Of a stretch of DNA of 19,657 nt, positions 1-6,201 are shown piece after piece. Within the stretch, counting starts at the first letter, position 1. The number at the start of each line of letters is the position of its first letter. The notes beneath the pieces were generated by a model. That model was not told where the DNA came from. It did no database searches and saw only the letters and a list, made by a program, of their open reading frames with translations. A program made the translations under genes and the position numbers. This stretch comes from Haloarculaceae archaeon (lineage in GTDB: Archaea; Halobacteriota; Halobacteria; Halobacteriales; Haloarculaceae), in contig JAQCMX010000206.1 in the NCBI GenBank assembly GCA_028274885.1, positions 1 through 19,657 on the forward strand, given 5' to 3'.

Positions 1-80
1 TCGTGGCCGAGCTTGGCGGCCCGGATGGCCGCGACGTATCCACCCGGGCCACCACCGACAACTAATACCTCGGTGCTCAT
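1..80 (-). CDS. lpdA: Dihydrolipoamide dehydrogenase, N-terminus only (partial)
   Basis: The first 26 codons of a minus-strand gene that runs off the left edge. The start ATG is the complement of 78-80. The visible protein begins MSTEVLVVGGGPGGYV and continues AAIRAAKLGH. This is the N-terminal FAD-binding Rossmann fold, with GxGxxG at residues 9-14. The PGGYVAAIRAAKLG pattern is typical of dihydrolipoyl dehydrogenase, the E3 flavoprotein of 2-oxoacid dehydrogenase complexes, which reoxidises lipoamide with NAD+. Related pyridine nucleotide-disulfide oxidoreductases such as mercuric reductase share this start. The redox-active cysteines lie outside the window, so the exact member is inferred. 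Confidence 0.75.
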   Translation of the reverse strand, partial: MSTEVLVVGGGPGGYVAAIRAAKLGH

Positions 81-165
81 ACCAGCATCTCTGGTGACCA
101 TGCTGCCGTTTGCAGGGACATGGACTTCAGTCTGTCCCACGGTACTGAATCGTCAGAGGTTGTCT

Positions 166-327
166 ATGGTGAGATTATCGTTACTTCCCGAACGAGTCGA
201 GAGAGTGCTGCCTGAACGCCACGAAACAGTCACTTTCTGTATGATTGTCGACGGCGCGACGGTGGAGTGGAGCGACGAGATTGCCTCCGGCCCGGTGCTC
301 GACGCAATCGAGGCGGCGCTGGGCTGA
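166..327 (+). CDS. Small ORF of unknown function (53 aa, doubtful)
   Basis: An open frame from ATG at 166 to TGA at 325-327, encoding an acidic C-terminal segment that ends AIEAALG. A shorter version could start at ATG 241 (28 aa). The frame stays open upstream to about position 13, but that part is antisense to the lpdA start and its promoter, so it is unlikely to be translated. I recognise no family. The main support is a haloarchaeal-looking acidic C-terminus in an otherwise empty gap between two divergent genes. It could equally be chance or the remnant of a gene tail. Confidence 0.25.
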   Translation: MVRLSLLPERVERVLPERHETVTFCMIVDGATVEWSDEIASGPVLDAIEAALG

Positions 328-420
328 CAGACGGTCCTCTCTTCAAGGGCTGATAATTTCTACTCAAGATTTAATCTACAGTAGAACAAACTGTAACACA
401 CGCGACACGCGAACAGTATC

Positions 421-430
421 GTTTAATTAC
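421..430 (+). promoter_or_regulatory. TATA-like promoter of the secreted hydrolase
   Basis: The sequence gtttaattac is an AT-rich box centred about 30 bp upstream of the ATG at 455. This spacing suits a leaderless or very short-leader archaeal transcript and supports that start over upstream in-frame codons. Confidence 0.5.
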
Positions 431-454
431 TTTCTGGACTACGACAGGATAGTC

Positions 455-2341
455 ATGACGGATAACGAACTGAGTCGTCGCGATGCACTGGCTGCCGGCG
501 GCCTCTCGCTCGCGGCGTCAGTCTCGTTGATTGAGACGGTACGAGCCGAGGAGCACGCTGATGTCTCGCTCACCTTCGAGGACCAGCAGTCCAATGGCCT
601 GTCTGTTGTTGTCCAGCGCGTCGAGGCGAGTATCGATGTCAGGGTTGTCATCTTTGACGAGGAGCCGCTGAACGATGTCGCGTTGTCTGCTGGCGTTCAC
701 GAGGATGTAACTATCCGTATTTCGGGAGGACTCACCGGAGAGCAGACGCTGAGCGCGCGATTATATCCTGCCGATGGGGGAAGCCGCCTCATCAAACGCG
801 AAGCCAGAATCAGCGTCGACGAAGACACGACGGTCGTCAGTGGCTTCGAGCCACAACTAGTCGGAGCCGACCCCGAGGCAGGGTTCGAGTATCCGTACTA
901 CCTCTACGCACCCACGACAGCTGACGACGGTGACCCCAAACCGCTTGTCGTCGAGCCGACGAACACAGGCACGGCGACCAACGACTTCGAGCAACACCGC
1001 AGAGCGGGCGAGGATACTGCGCGTGGCGGCCTCTCACGGGACATTGCGGACAGCTTGGCTGCACCGCTTCTCGTTCCAGTTTTTCCCCGGCCACGTGGTG
1101 ACCCGGTCGACGGGACTCACTACGTCCACCAACTCGACGATACGACGATGGAGATAGACAGCGGCCCGCTCGAACGGGTCGACCGCCAGCTCATCCGGAT
1201 GATTGAACACGCCCGACGCCGCCTCGGCGACCGCGGCTATCCAGTTTCCGACGAAGGGGTCATGCTGAACGGATTCTCCGCCTCGGGGAATTTCGTCGAC
1301 CGATTTGCCGTACTCCACCCCGAGGAGGTCATCTCGGTGACCGCCGGCGGCCTCAACGGCATGGCACTGTTGCCCCACGAGCGCTACGACGGCCGCGAAC
1401 TCCCCTACCACGTCGGACTCGCAAACGCAGAGGAACTCATCGGTGAGACACCGAATCTGGAAGCACTCTCAGACGTCAACCAACTGCTGTACATGGGTGA
1501 GGAGGACACCAACGACACGATTCCGTTCGACGACGCCTGGACCGACGACGACCTGCGGCAGTTGGCACTCGACGTGTACGGCGAGGAGATGATTACGGAC
1601 CGATTTCCGACCTGCCAGCAGGCCTACCGCGACGCTGGCATCGAGGCCCAGTTCCGCGTCTACGAAGACGCTGGACACACACCACGGCCAGCGATACAGG
1701 ACATCATCGAGTTCCACCGCCGGAGTATACACGGGGAAGACGTGAGCGAGTTCGGCCAGACAATCGTTGCCGCGCCGCGCATCGAATCGTCCGCACAGAC
1801 CCCTGCCACCGGGGAGGCAGTTACCTTTGATGGTGGTGACTCGACCGGCGGCATCGACGAGGTGATTGCGTACCTCTGGGAGTTCGGTGACGGCACGACT
1901 GCCACCGGTACATCGACGACACACGCCTACAGCGAGACGGGGTCGTACACCGTTACCCTGCGTATCATCACCGACAGCGGCTCGCAATTCCGAACGACGA
2001 CGAGCGTGAACGTCGAGACTGACGGACAGGCCAGCAACGAGCAGACGAACGATAGCGACGACACGGCCGGCGATTCCGATTCGACGGACGAAGAGAGTAC
2101 AAACACGGAAGCGGACGACGGCACGACTGACTCGACTGGTGACGACAGTGAGTCTGCAAACGAGACGGACGAACCGACAGACACCGACGACCAGACCAGT
2201 GACGACGGCGAGGCCACTGAAGCGGGCAACAGCGCGGACGACGGCGGACCCGGCTTCGGCGTTCCCGCTGCGCTCGCTGGCGTTGGCGGCGCGGCGTCGC
2301 TGTTGAAATCTCGTCTTGACCAGTCAGGCGACCCTGACTGA
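455..2341 (+). CDS. Secreted Tat-dependent alpha/beta hydrolase with PKD domain and PGF-CTERM anchor
   Basis: A 628-aa exported enzyme. Residues 1-31 form a twin-arginine signal (SRRDAL, then a hydrophobic Ala/Leu stretch). A beta-rich N-terminal part (about 35-140) precedes an esterase/depolymerase-like alpha/beta hydrolase domain (about 145-430). That domain carries a nucleophile elbow GFSASG with candidate Ser275 and a late histidine in the context DAGH (His408), placed as in serine esterases and PHB-depolymerase-like enzymes. A PKD domain follows (about 441-521, with YLWEFGDGT and HAYSETGSYTVTL). Next come an Asp/Glu/Ser/Thr-rich linker (about 522-597) and the C-terminal PGF motif at 599-601 with a hydrophobic segment and basic tail. 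This is the archaeosortase A sorting signal, so the protein should be lipid-anchored on the cell surface. The start at 455 gives an intact Tat signal at the N-terminus. The substrate is unknown. The fifth residue of the elbow is Ser rather than Gly. Confidence 0.88.
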   Translation: MTDNELSRRDALAAGGLSLAASVSLIETVRAEEHADVSLTFEDQQSNGLSVVVQRVEASIDVRVVIFDEEPLNDVALSAGVHEDVTIRISGGLTGEQTLSARLYPADGGSRLIKREARISVDEDTTVVSGFEPQLVGADPEAGFEYPYYLYAPTTADDGDPKPLVVEPTNTGTATNDFEQHRRAGEDTARGGLSRDIADSLAAPLLVPVFPRPRGDPVDGTHYVHQLDDTTMEIDSGPLERVDRQLIRMIEHARRRLGDRGYPVSDEGVMLNGFSASGNFVDRFAVLHPEEVISVTAGGLNGMALLPHERYDGRELPYHVGLANAEELIGETPNLEALSDVNQLLYMGEEDTNDTIPFDDAWTDDDLRQLALDVYGEEMITDRFPTCQQAYRDAGIEAQFRVYEDAGHTPRPAIQDIIEFHRRSIHGEDVSEFGQTIVAAPRIESSAQTPATGEAVTFDGGDSTGGIDEVIAYLWEFGDGTTATGTSTTHAYSETGSYTVTLRIITDSGSQFRTTTSVNVETDGQASNEQTNDSDDTAGDSDSTDEESTNTEADDGTTDSTGDDSESANETDEPTDTDDQTSDDGEATEAGNSADDGGPGFGVPAALAGVGGAASLLKSRLDQSGDPD

Positions 2342-2344
2342 CGG

Positions 2345-2512
2345 CTACAGCACCATCCCGGACTGCAACAGCGCAATCAACCCGGTCAGCGTCAGCAGAC
2401 TCGCCGCCGTGCTGACGAGGACTGCGGTGCTCACGTAGTCGGCCGCCGACAGTCCCACACGCTCTGTGCCGAACTCGATGGTGAGCATCAGCGGTGTGAT
2501 CGCCGCCGGCAT
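2345..2512 (-). pseudogene. C-terminal remnant of an AEC-family (auxin/malonate efflux) permease
   Basis: An open minus-strand frame of 55 residues plus stop, beginning MPAAITPLMLTIEFG and ending with a transmembrane helix and LIALLQSG. This is the conserved last part of AEC-family permeases (the MPAA..P...EY/F segment and final helix). Functional members have about 300 residues and ten helices, so roughly 80% of the gene is missing. The frame is interrupted 14 bp before the left terminal repeat of the ISH3-like element at 2526. The rest of the permease is not found on the far side of that element, so an insertion followed by deletion is likely. It ends 3 bp from the stop of the convergent hydrolase gene. 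Confidence 0.72.
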
Positions 2513-2525
2513 TGTTGAGCAAGTA

Positions 2526-2540
2526 TCAGTACCTCACAAA
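2526..2540 (+). repeat. Left terminal inverted repeat of the ISH3-like element
   Basis: The 15-bp sequence tcagtacctcacaaa, perfectly matched by the complement at 3201-3215. It lies 34 bp upstream of the transposase start codon. Confidence 0.8.
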
Positions 2541-2573
2541 ACTCGTTAGTTGAAGACGTCCGCTTAGTGAGTT

Positions 2574-3032
2574 GTGATCAAACAAGCACCCCAAGCGGAC
2601 AGTACAATCCACGAAGACCAGCTTCTTAACTTTCTCGTCAACACACTCACCGGTGCGTTCGGTGTGACTCTTGGTGAAAATGCAGAGATCGATCCAGCGG
2701 ATATCTACGAGGTCCTCGTCGGCGCGGCCACCGACGGGACCTCGATATCCACACTCTGTGAGCGCAGTGAAGACAGTCCGTCAGGCAACGACATCCTCTA
2801 ACCTCGATACGAAATTCGACCTGAGCACGGTCAAGGCGGCTGGAAACACACTGCTCGAAGAGTACACGCTTGAACTCCTCCCCGAGCAGGTGGAAATCGA
2901 GGCAGGCGTCGCCTCTGGTGGTGGCCGTTTGAGGAATTCATTCGCATGGTGACTCGTGCAGCGTGGAACGCACTGTCGATGAGACGTGAGGTTCCGACAA
3001 ACAAGCCACCAGACGATCGGTTCACTCGATAG
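2574..3032 (+). pseudogene. ISH3-family transposase pseudogene (frameshift plus large internal deletion)
   Basis: Translation from a GTG at 2574 gives MIKQAPQADSTIHEDQLLNF and then an ADGTSISTLC-like stretch (ATDGTSISTLC), as in the N-terminus of ISH3-type transposases. The frame stops at 2799-2801 after GNDIL. The next frame resumes the family sequence (LDTKFDLSTVKAAGNTLLEE, then LLPEQVEIEAG), so a deletion of about 2 bp near 2798 is inferred. After about residue 110 the sequence jumps to the C-terminal end (EEFIRMVTRAAWNALSMR, then PPDDRFTR) and a TAG at 3030-3032. All catalytic acidic residues of the DDE domain lie in the missing centre, so the product would be inactive. The family assignment rests on remembered similarity. 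Confidence 0.8.
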
Positions 3033-3200
3033 GTTTCGACCGGGAACCTCCGACCTCGCAGTGGCAACACTGTCGTCGTCGGCGATCAGCCGCCGACTCG
3101 ACACTATCGACCAGCTGTTGTTTGTTCAGTCGACCACTCACACCCAATCTGCGCCGACAGCCACTTTCGTCTGCGGTTGCGGTTAATCAGTACCGAACGC

Positions 3201-3215
3201 TTTGTGAGGTACTGA
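3201..3215 (-). repeat. Right terminal inverted repeat of the ISH3-like element
   Basis: The sequence tttgtgaggtactga is the exact reverse complement of the left repeat at 2526-2540. About 170 bp of untranslated element sequence separate it from the transposase stop. Confidence 0.8.
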
Positions 3216-3298
3216 GTATAATAGACACACCATCGTTTCCTTTTACCCCCGATGAGACCGGTCAGCCCGGGGGTGAGCCACCCCGCAGAACTAATCTC

Positions 3299-3727
3299 TC
3301 AGCCGCCCACAGAGCCTTCGGCGTATACCTTCCAATCGCCGTCTTCTTTCCGCAGCTCTAGCTCCTGCGTTTCGGTTTGCTCTTCTCCCATTCCGGAGGT
3401 GGTTACGGTTGCTTCAACGATTGCCATTTCGTCTCCTTGTTCGATCACCTCTGTGCTGTCGAGAGAGAAATCTATCTCCTCTAACAGAGCCACCGTTTCT
3501 TCTGAACTGTACTCCTCGGAGAGCTCACTCTCGGAATGGATGACACTCTCGATTTGGTCAGGATCGGCACTATCCAGTGCGCTCACATAAGCCTCCGCGA
3601 CTCCCTCTGGCCCGCTATCGCCACCACCACCACCACCACCACCATCGTCGCCGCCACCACCAGAACAGCCTGCGAGTGTAGCTACAACCGCTGTACCAGT
3701 CGCCGTTACGAACGTTCTTCGTCGCAC
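3299..3727 (-). CDS. Small Tat lipoprotein, NTF2-like/DUF4878-type
   Basis: A 142-aa exported lipoprotein. The N-terminus MRRRTFVTATGTAVVATLAGC is a short twin-arginine signal with lipobox LAGC, making Cys21 the predicted lipidated residue. A Gly/Asp-rich tether follows (about 22-38). The mature domain starts with an acidic helix (GVAEAYVSALDSADPDQIES) and ends with two beta strands and ELRKEDGDWKVYAEG. That layout is common in NTF2-like and DUF4878-type secreted domains that measure accumulated damage or bind small ligands; the role here is unknown. The start is GTG (complement of 3725-3727) with an AT-rich box 25-34 bp upstream. It is the only intact protein gene in the patch between the IS remnant and the first 84-bp repeat. 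Confidence 0.8.
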   Translation of the reverse strand: MRRRTFVTATGTAVVATLAGCSGGGGDDGGGGGGGGDSGPEGVAEAYVSALDSADPDQIESVIHSESELSEEYSSEETVALLEEIDFSLDSTEVIEQGDEMAIVEATVTTSGMGEEQTETQELELRKEDGDWKVYAEGSVGG

Positions 3728-3751
3728 AAATAAATAATCTGATCCATATGT

Positions 3752-3761
3752 CTTAAAATTT
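3752..3761 (-). promoter_or_regulatory. TATA box for the lipoprotein gene
   Basis: Read on the minus strand this is aaattttaag, 25-34 bp upstream of the GTG start at 3727. The spacing predicts a leaderless transcript and supports the GTG start. Confidence 0.5.
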
Positions 3762-4136
3762 ATGAAGCGTATAGAAAATCCAGCTCAGATAACGCGCATG
3801 TGACAGCGTAATCGAGAATAATTGTTAATTTTCAGCAGCGCTCGCCCACGCTGACATCGTGACCGACGGATGTGAATGGCCTCATCGAGCGACACACCAC
3901 CCTGCGTGGAGTCGACCACCACACGGAGTGGCGGTTAGCGCTATATGTGGTCGCCATCTGTGTTTTCCGAGGGCATACCTCCTGGATTGGGAGACACAGA
4001 CATGACGCGTCGTCACCACCGACTCACGCCGTTTTTGATTGTTCGAAAGGCGGCGAGGTCTCAGCGAAGCACACATCGGGCTGACGGTGCGGTAGCGGAC
4101 CGGTACCATCTCCGCGCCAGTAAACTCGATCCGAAG
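3762..4136. other. Intergenic stretch with no recognisable gene
   Basis: About 375 bp between the lipoprotein promoter and the first 84-bp repeat. Short open frames exist on both strands, but none has a convincing start, acidic composition or family resemblance. The left half is AT-richer than the neighbouring genes. A weak 7-bp inverted repeat (tctgtgt near 3958, acacaga near 3993) is the only structure I see. It may be debris from the same events that left the IS remnant. Confidence 0.4.
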
Positions 4137-4220
4137 TCATACGATCGGTTGTAACGGTTTACCGGTGATTCGCCGAGCGTTCCGGCGAATTCCGGAACTG
4201 ACTTACAACCGACCGTATCA
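4137..4220. repeat. 84-bp palindromic repeat, copy 1
   Basis: Starts tcatacgatcgg and ends ccgaccgtatca. The outer arms (about 16-18 bp, left ATACGATCGGTTGTAA) are inverted complements with one mismatch. Inside is a second stem, gttccgg at 4179-4185 and ccggaac at 4192-4198. A copy of equal length lies at 7517-7600 with 79 of 84 positions identical. The last three bases are the complement of the Nudix TGA stop, so the repeat forms the immediate 3' end of that gene. In RNA it would fold into a long hairpin, so it may be a terminator or stabilising element, a non-autonomous MITE, or both. Confidence 0.85.
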
Positions 4221-4748
4221 ACCAAACAGTTCGTAATACAGGAGGGCAAACGCAGACCGCCCATCCCGGATGGTACCGTCCCGGACCCCTTCGACGAGGT
4301 TTTCGAAGGCCGCAGTCGAGACGGTGATCGTCTCGTCGTCGTCGAGTTGCTGGGACCCTGTCCGTTCGCACTCGCTGGCCACGTAGTAGTGAAAAACTGC
4401 ATCGGAGAAGCCGTTTGCCGGTTCGACCGTCACGAGGTGCTCTATTTTACCGGCGTCGTATCCGGTCTCCTCGTTTAATTCCCGTCTGACCGCGCTTTCG
4501 GGACGTTCCTCCGGTTCCGTGCTGCCTGCGGGCAGTCCGCGGTTATTCCGCGTTACTGCATGTCGCCACTCCTCGATAACGACTACGTCGCCATCGGGGG
4601 TAAAGGGTAGTATAACCACGCTTTCGGTCTCCGAGAGATAATCAAACTCCGTATCGGTTCCGTCTGGCAGACGAACGCGTTCGTTGATTATCTCGAACCC
4701 CTCACACCTGTAAGCGACCGCTTTATCGAGTGTTTCCCAGTCGGTCAT
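4218..4748 (-). CDS. Nudix hydrolase, ADP-ribose pyrophosphatase-like
   Basis: A 176-aa cytoplasmic enzyme with a complete Nudix box at residues 75-97: Gly75, Glu81, Arg89-Glu90, Glu93-Glu94, Gly96, with no substitution in the GX5EX7REUXEEXGU pattern. These glutamates bind the metal ions that activate hydrolysis of a nucleoside diphosphate linked to another moiety. The N-terminal beta region with EEWRHAVTRNNRGLPAG resembles the ADP-ribose pyrophosphatase branch (YRxAV...ELPAG), so ADP-ribose or a related nucleotide sugar is a plausible substrate. The start ATG has a TATA box at about -26, and a perfect hairpin lies between the two. The stop codon lies inside the first 84-bp palindrome, and no operon partner is evident. 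Confidence 0.9.
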   Translation of the reverse strand: MTDWETLDKAVAYRCEGFEIINERVRLPDGTDTEFDYLSETESVVILPFTPDGDVVVIEEWRHAVTRNNRGLPAGSTEPEERPESAVRRELNEETGYDAGKIEHLVTVEPANGFSDAVFHYYVASECERTGSQQLDDDETITVSTAAFENLVEGVRDGTIRDGRSAFALLYYELFG

Positions 4749-4749
4749 A

Positions 4750-4777
4750 CCGACAGTTCGATTGTCGGGGATAAAAA
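4750..4777 (-). promoter_or_regulatory. Nudix promoter: TATA box with a palindrome between it and the start
   Basis: On the minus strand, tttttat (4771-4777) sits 23-29 bp upstream of the ATG at 4748. Directly between them is the perfect inverted repeat ccgaca-7 nt-tgtcgg (4750-4768). A dyad at the transcription start is well placed to act as a repressor operator. If transcribed, it would instead form a hairpin at the mRNA 5' end. Confidence 0.5.
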
Positions 4778-5110
4778 CGGCCGGCTGAGGGTGGCACGGA
4801 GATATCCCGTGATTTTTTCGAACGCGGTGTATCGGCGCGCCAGTATCTGCTCGTACGATGATCCCACACGGTAACTGATACTGTTGGCTGTACGTCTTTC
4901 AGGAATTTTGTCACCGCGTGGTGGCGAATATCGTAGATCAGTTACAATCAACAGTATGACTCTTTCGACGCCCCACCAGATACTAAAGGATGGGGTCAAT
5001 CCATGTAGCGCTTTTATATCAATATCTATTATTTCAGCGAAGTACGGACGAATCAGGCATGATTGAGTGCAACAGACGGTATCGGAAATAACCGGGACGG
5101 TCGGCTTCCA
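4778..5110. other. Intergenic stretch with two nested 9-bp inverted repeats, no gene seen
   Basis: About 330 bp without a credible coding frame. It holds gtaactgat (4871-4879) complementary to atcagttac (4937-4945), and atactgttg (4878-4886) complementary to caacagtat (4949-4957). The left arms overlap by two bases, so the pairings compete. An AT-rich patch around 5010-5032 contains ttttatatca and could be a promoter, but no gene follows it convincingly on either strand. Confidence 0.4.
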
Positions 5111-5136
5111 CGTATCGGTTCCGACGGTTCGATACG
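5111..5136 (-). terminator. Possible 3' hairpin of the DUF5798-like gene
   Basis: The perfect inverted repeat cgtatcg/cgatacg with a 12-nt loop begins 24 bp past the minus-strand stop codon at 5160. No T-run follows, so it may stabilise the 3' end rather than terminate transcription. Confidence 0.35.
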
Positions 5137-5159
5137 ACTACTGACCAGACCTGGAGGGG

Positions 5160-5492
5160 TTACTCTTCGGATGCGGAGGGGCTGCTCGTAGCCATCTCTC
5201 TCGTATCGGATGCCGTCTCGGATCCATCGGCCGCGTCTGGCCCGGCAGGGAGGTCAGCTTCCTCGAGAAGTTGGTCCACATCGAGCCCGTGTTGATCGGC
5301 GATGGCCTCCAGCAGGGCCCGCTGTTCGGCGAGGTCGTGCTCCATGTGATCGACCTGCGTGCTCGTCGTCGCCAGATCCTCCTGTAACTGCTGGATCTTC
5401 TCCATCATCTCGTTCATCTTCTTGTAGCTCTCCTCGGCGACTTTCGTGGCGCGCTGGATTTTCTTTTTTGTGCCTGCGATATCCATACCCAT
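5160..5492 (-). CDS. DUF5798-like coiled-coil protein
   Basis: A 110-aa acidic cytoplasmic protein. Residues about 8-75 form a continuous helix with heptad-like spacing (KKIQRATKVAEESYKKM, then KIQQLQEDLATTSTQVDHM). A conserved-looking EQRALLEAIADQHGLDVDQLL segment and a disordered Ser/Glu-rich tail follow. The AEQRALL-AIA-GVD signature matches the haloarchaeal DUF5798 family as I remember it. Its function is unknown, and a coiled coil of this type would most likely dimerise. The start could be residue 1 or Met3. The upstream 140 bp are GC-rich and full of hairpins, and the nearest good TATA-like box (about 5651-5660, read on the minus strand) would give an unusually long leader. Confidence 0.75.
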   Translation of the reverse strand: MGMDIAGTKKKIQRATKVAEESYKKMNEMMEKIQQLQEDLATTSTQVDHMEHDLAEQRALLEAIADQHGLDVDQLLEEADLPAGPDAADGSETASDTREMATSSPSASEE

Positions 5493-5530
5493 CGTACAGG
5501 TGGCAGGTATGTGGGTGTTTCGGCGTCGGG

Positions 5531-5643
5531 CAGCCGGTCCGCTGGAATCGAGCGGTAGACGCTCGTTCGTGCGGGCTTCTCGGTGGCAGGGTCGTACCCT
5601 GACGACCGACCGAGGCTCCAGTTGGAACTCCTCCCCAGGGAGG
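5531..5643. ncRNA. Hairpin-rich intergenic segment, possible structured leader or small RNA
   Basis: Four consecutive inverted repeats lie between the DUF5798-like gene and SRP RNA: CAGC/GCTG (5531-5544); CGAGCG/CGCTCG with a 5-nt loop (5549-5565); a two-part stem CTCGGT/ACCGAG enclosing CAGGGT/ACCCTG with an asymmetric 2/7-nt internal loop (5579-5614); and CCTCC/GGAGG (5630-5643). A minus-strand TATA-like box (ttttatcat, about 5652-5660) could drive it as a leader of about 135 nt for the DUF5798-like mRNA. I cannot match it to a known RNA family, and the strand is not decided. Confidence 0.35.
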
Positions 5644-5734
5644 TGAAAGTATGATAAAACACGTCCCGGTTCAGGCTTTCCGCGGAAGGTTCGATGGGTC
5701 GTCTGGGGGTGGTTGTGGTCAGTTCCGAAAGGCC

Positions 5735-5740
5735 CTTATG
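5735..5740 (+). promoter_or_regulatory. TATA box of the SRP RNA gene
   Basis: The sequence cttatg, centred about 26 bp upstream of the predicted RNA 5' end at 5763, is the expected archaeal spacing. Confidence 0.55.
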
Positions 5741-5762
5741 GGGTAGTCTGGTAGATGCGTCT

Positions 5763-6064
5763 GGACTAGGTCGGGCGGTTAGGCCCCGCTCCCTGCCACG
5801 TGTGGCCTCAAGTGGGACCGAACAGCAGGGGCGTCCGGTCAGACGGGTGCGGACCCCGTAAGCCAACGTCGAATCCTCGTCCCACGGGGATGGAGGTCCG
5901 GTCGGGGACACCTGCAGGGGTGTTCGCGGCCGGTTAACTGGTGGTACCCCGCCAGGCGCGGAAGCGAGCAGCGGACCTCCGGACATCCGTCGCTCGTGGG
6001 GTCGCGGGGTGGAGGAGGCGCGCGGGACTATCCGCGTCTGAACGCCGGGCAATCCCGACTGTCC
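5763..6064 (+). ncRNA. ffs: Signal recognition particle 7S RNA
   Basis: About 302 nt, the usual haloarchaeal SRP RNA size. The diagnostic S-domain helix 8 motif is at 5952-5974 (ccaggcgcggaagcgagc, then agcgg), matching the SRP54-binding loop. Terminal helix 1 forms between ggac..gtcggg at 5763-5775 and cccgac.gtcc at 6054-6064. Helix 5 pairs ggcgt...tcagacg near 5830 with cgtctgaacgcc near 6040, and cccacg..ggaggtccg near 5880-5905 with cggacctcc...cgtggg near 5971-6000. The Alu-domain part (gggcggttaggccccg) follows the 5' end. A T-rich stretch (attttct) begins at 6065 and would end transcription. The RNA scaffolds SRP19 and SRP54 to target nascent membrane and secreted proteins. Ends are accurate to a few bases. 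Confidence 0.92.
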
Positions 6065-6201
6065 ATTTTCTGACGTCTACCCGCACAGCAGTGTTGCTGT
6101 TGTGATAAGTCACCTGCAGTCCTGTGGTGCGTACCGTCCTGTCGGGGCCTCGGGATGCCGAGCAGCCATGCAGACGACGAAGCGGAACAGATCGCGGGTC
6201 G

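Larger units (their letters stand above)
2526..3215 (+). mobile_element. Internally deleted ISH3-family insertion sequence (690 bp)
   Basis: The element is bounded by a perfect 15-bp terminal inverted repeat: tcagtacctcacaaa at 2526-2540 and its complement at 3201-3215. It contains the N-terminal and C-terminal ends of an ISH3-type transposase with the middle missing. Full-length elements of this family are about 1.4 kb with a transposase of about 390 residues, so roughly half is lost. The flanks (aagta on the left, gtata on the right) do not form a clear 5-bp target duplication. This fits either old age or recombination between elements. It cannot transpose alone, but its ends may still be usable in trans. 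Confidence 0.8.

Noticed and set aside
13..327. Full-length 104-codon plus-strand frame over the lpdA start
   Set aside because: Its first half is antisense to the lpdA N-terminus and promoter and has non-acidic, low-quality composition. Only the part after 166 is kept, with low confidence.
3270..3284. GGGGTG/CACCCC hairpin as terminator of the lipoprotein gene
   Set aside because: The stem is real and lies 15 bp past the stop, but no T-run follows on the minus strand and the surrounding GC richness makes short stems common.
3619..3665. Run of cac/acc triplets as a tandem repeat or CRISPR-like array
   Set aside because: It is the glycine-rich tether of the lipoprotein encoded on the minus strand, with no repeat-spacer structure.
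5689..5706. ggttcgat sequence resembling a tRNA T-loop
   Set aside because: The flanking bases do not pair into a T-arm and no acceptor stem or anticodon arm can be drawn on either strand.
5414..6052. Long minus-strand open frame across the SRP RNA gene
   Set aside because: It is Arg/Pro/Ser-rich and overlaps a strongly supported structured RNA and the DUF5798-like start. It is an artefact of high GC content.
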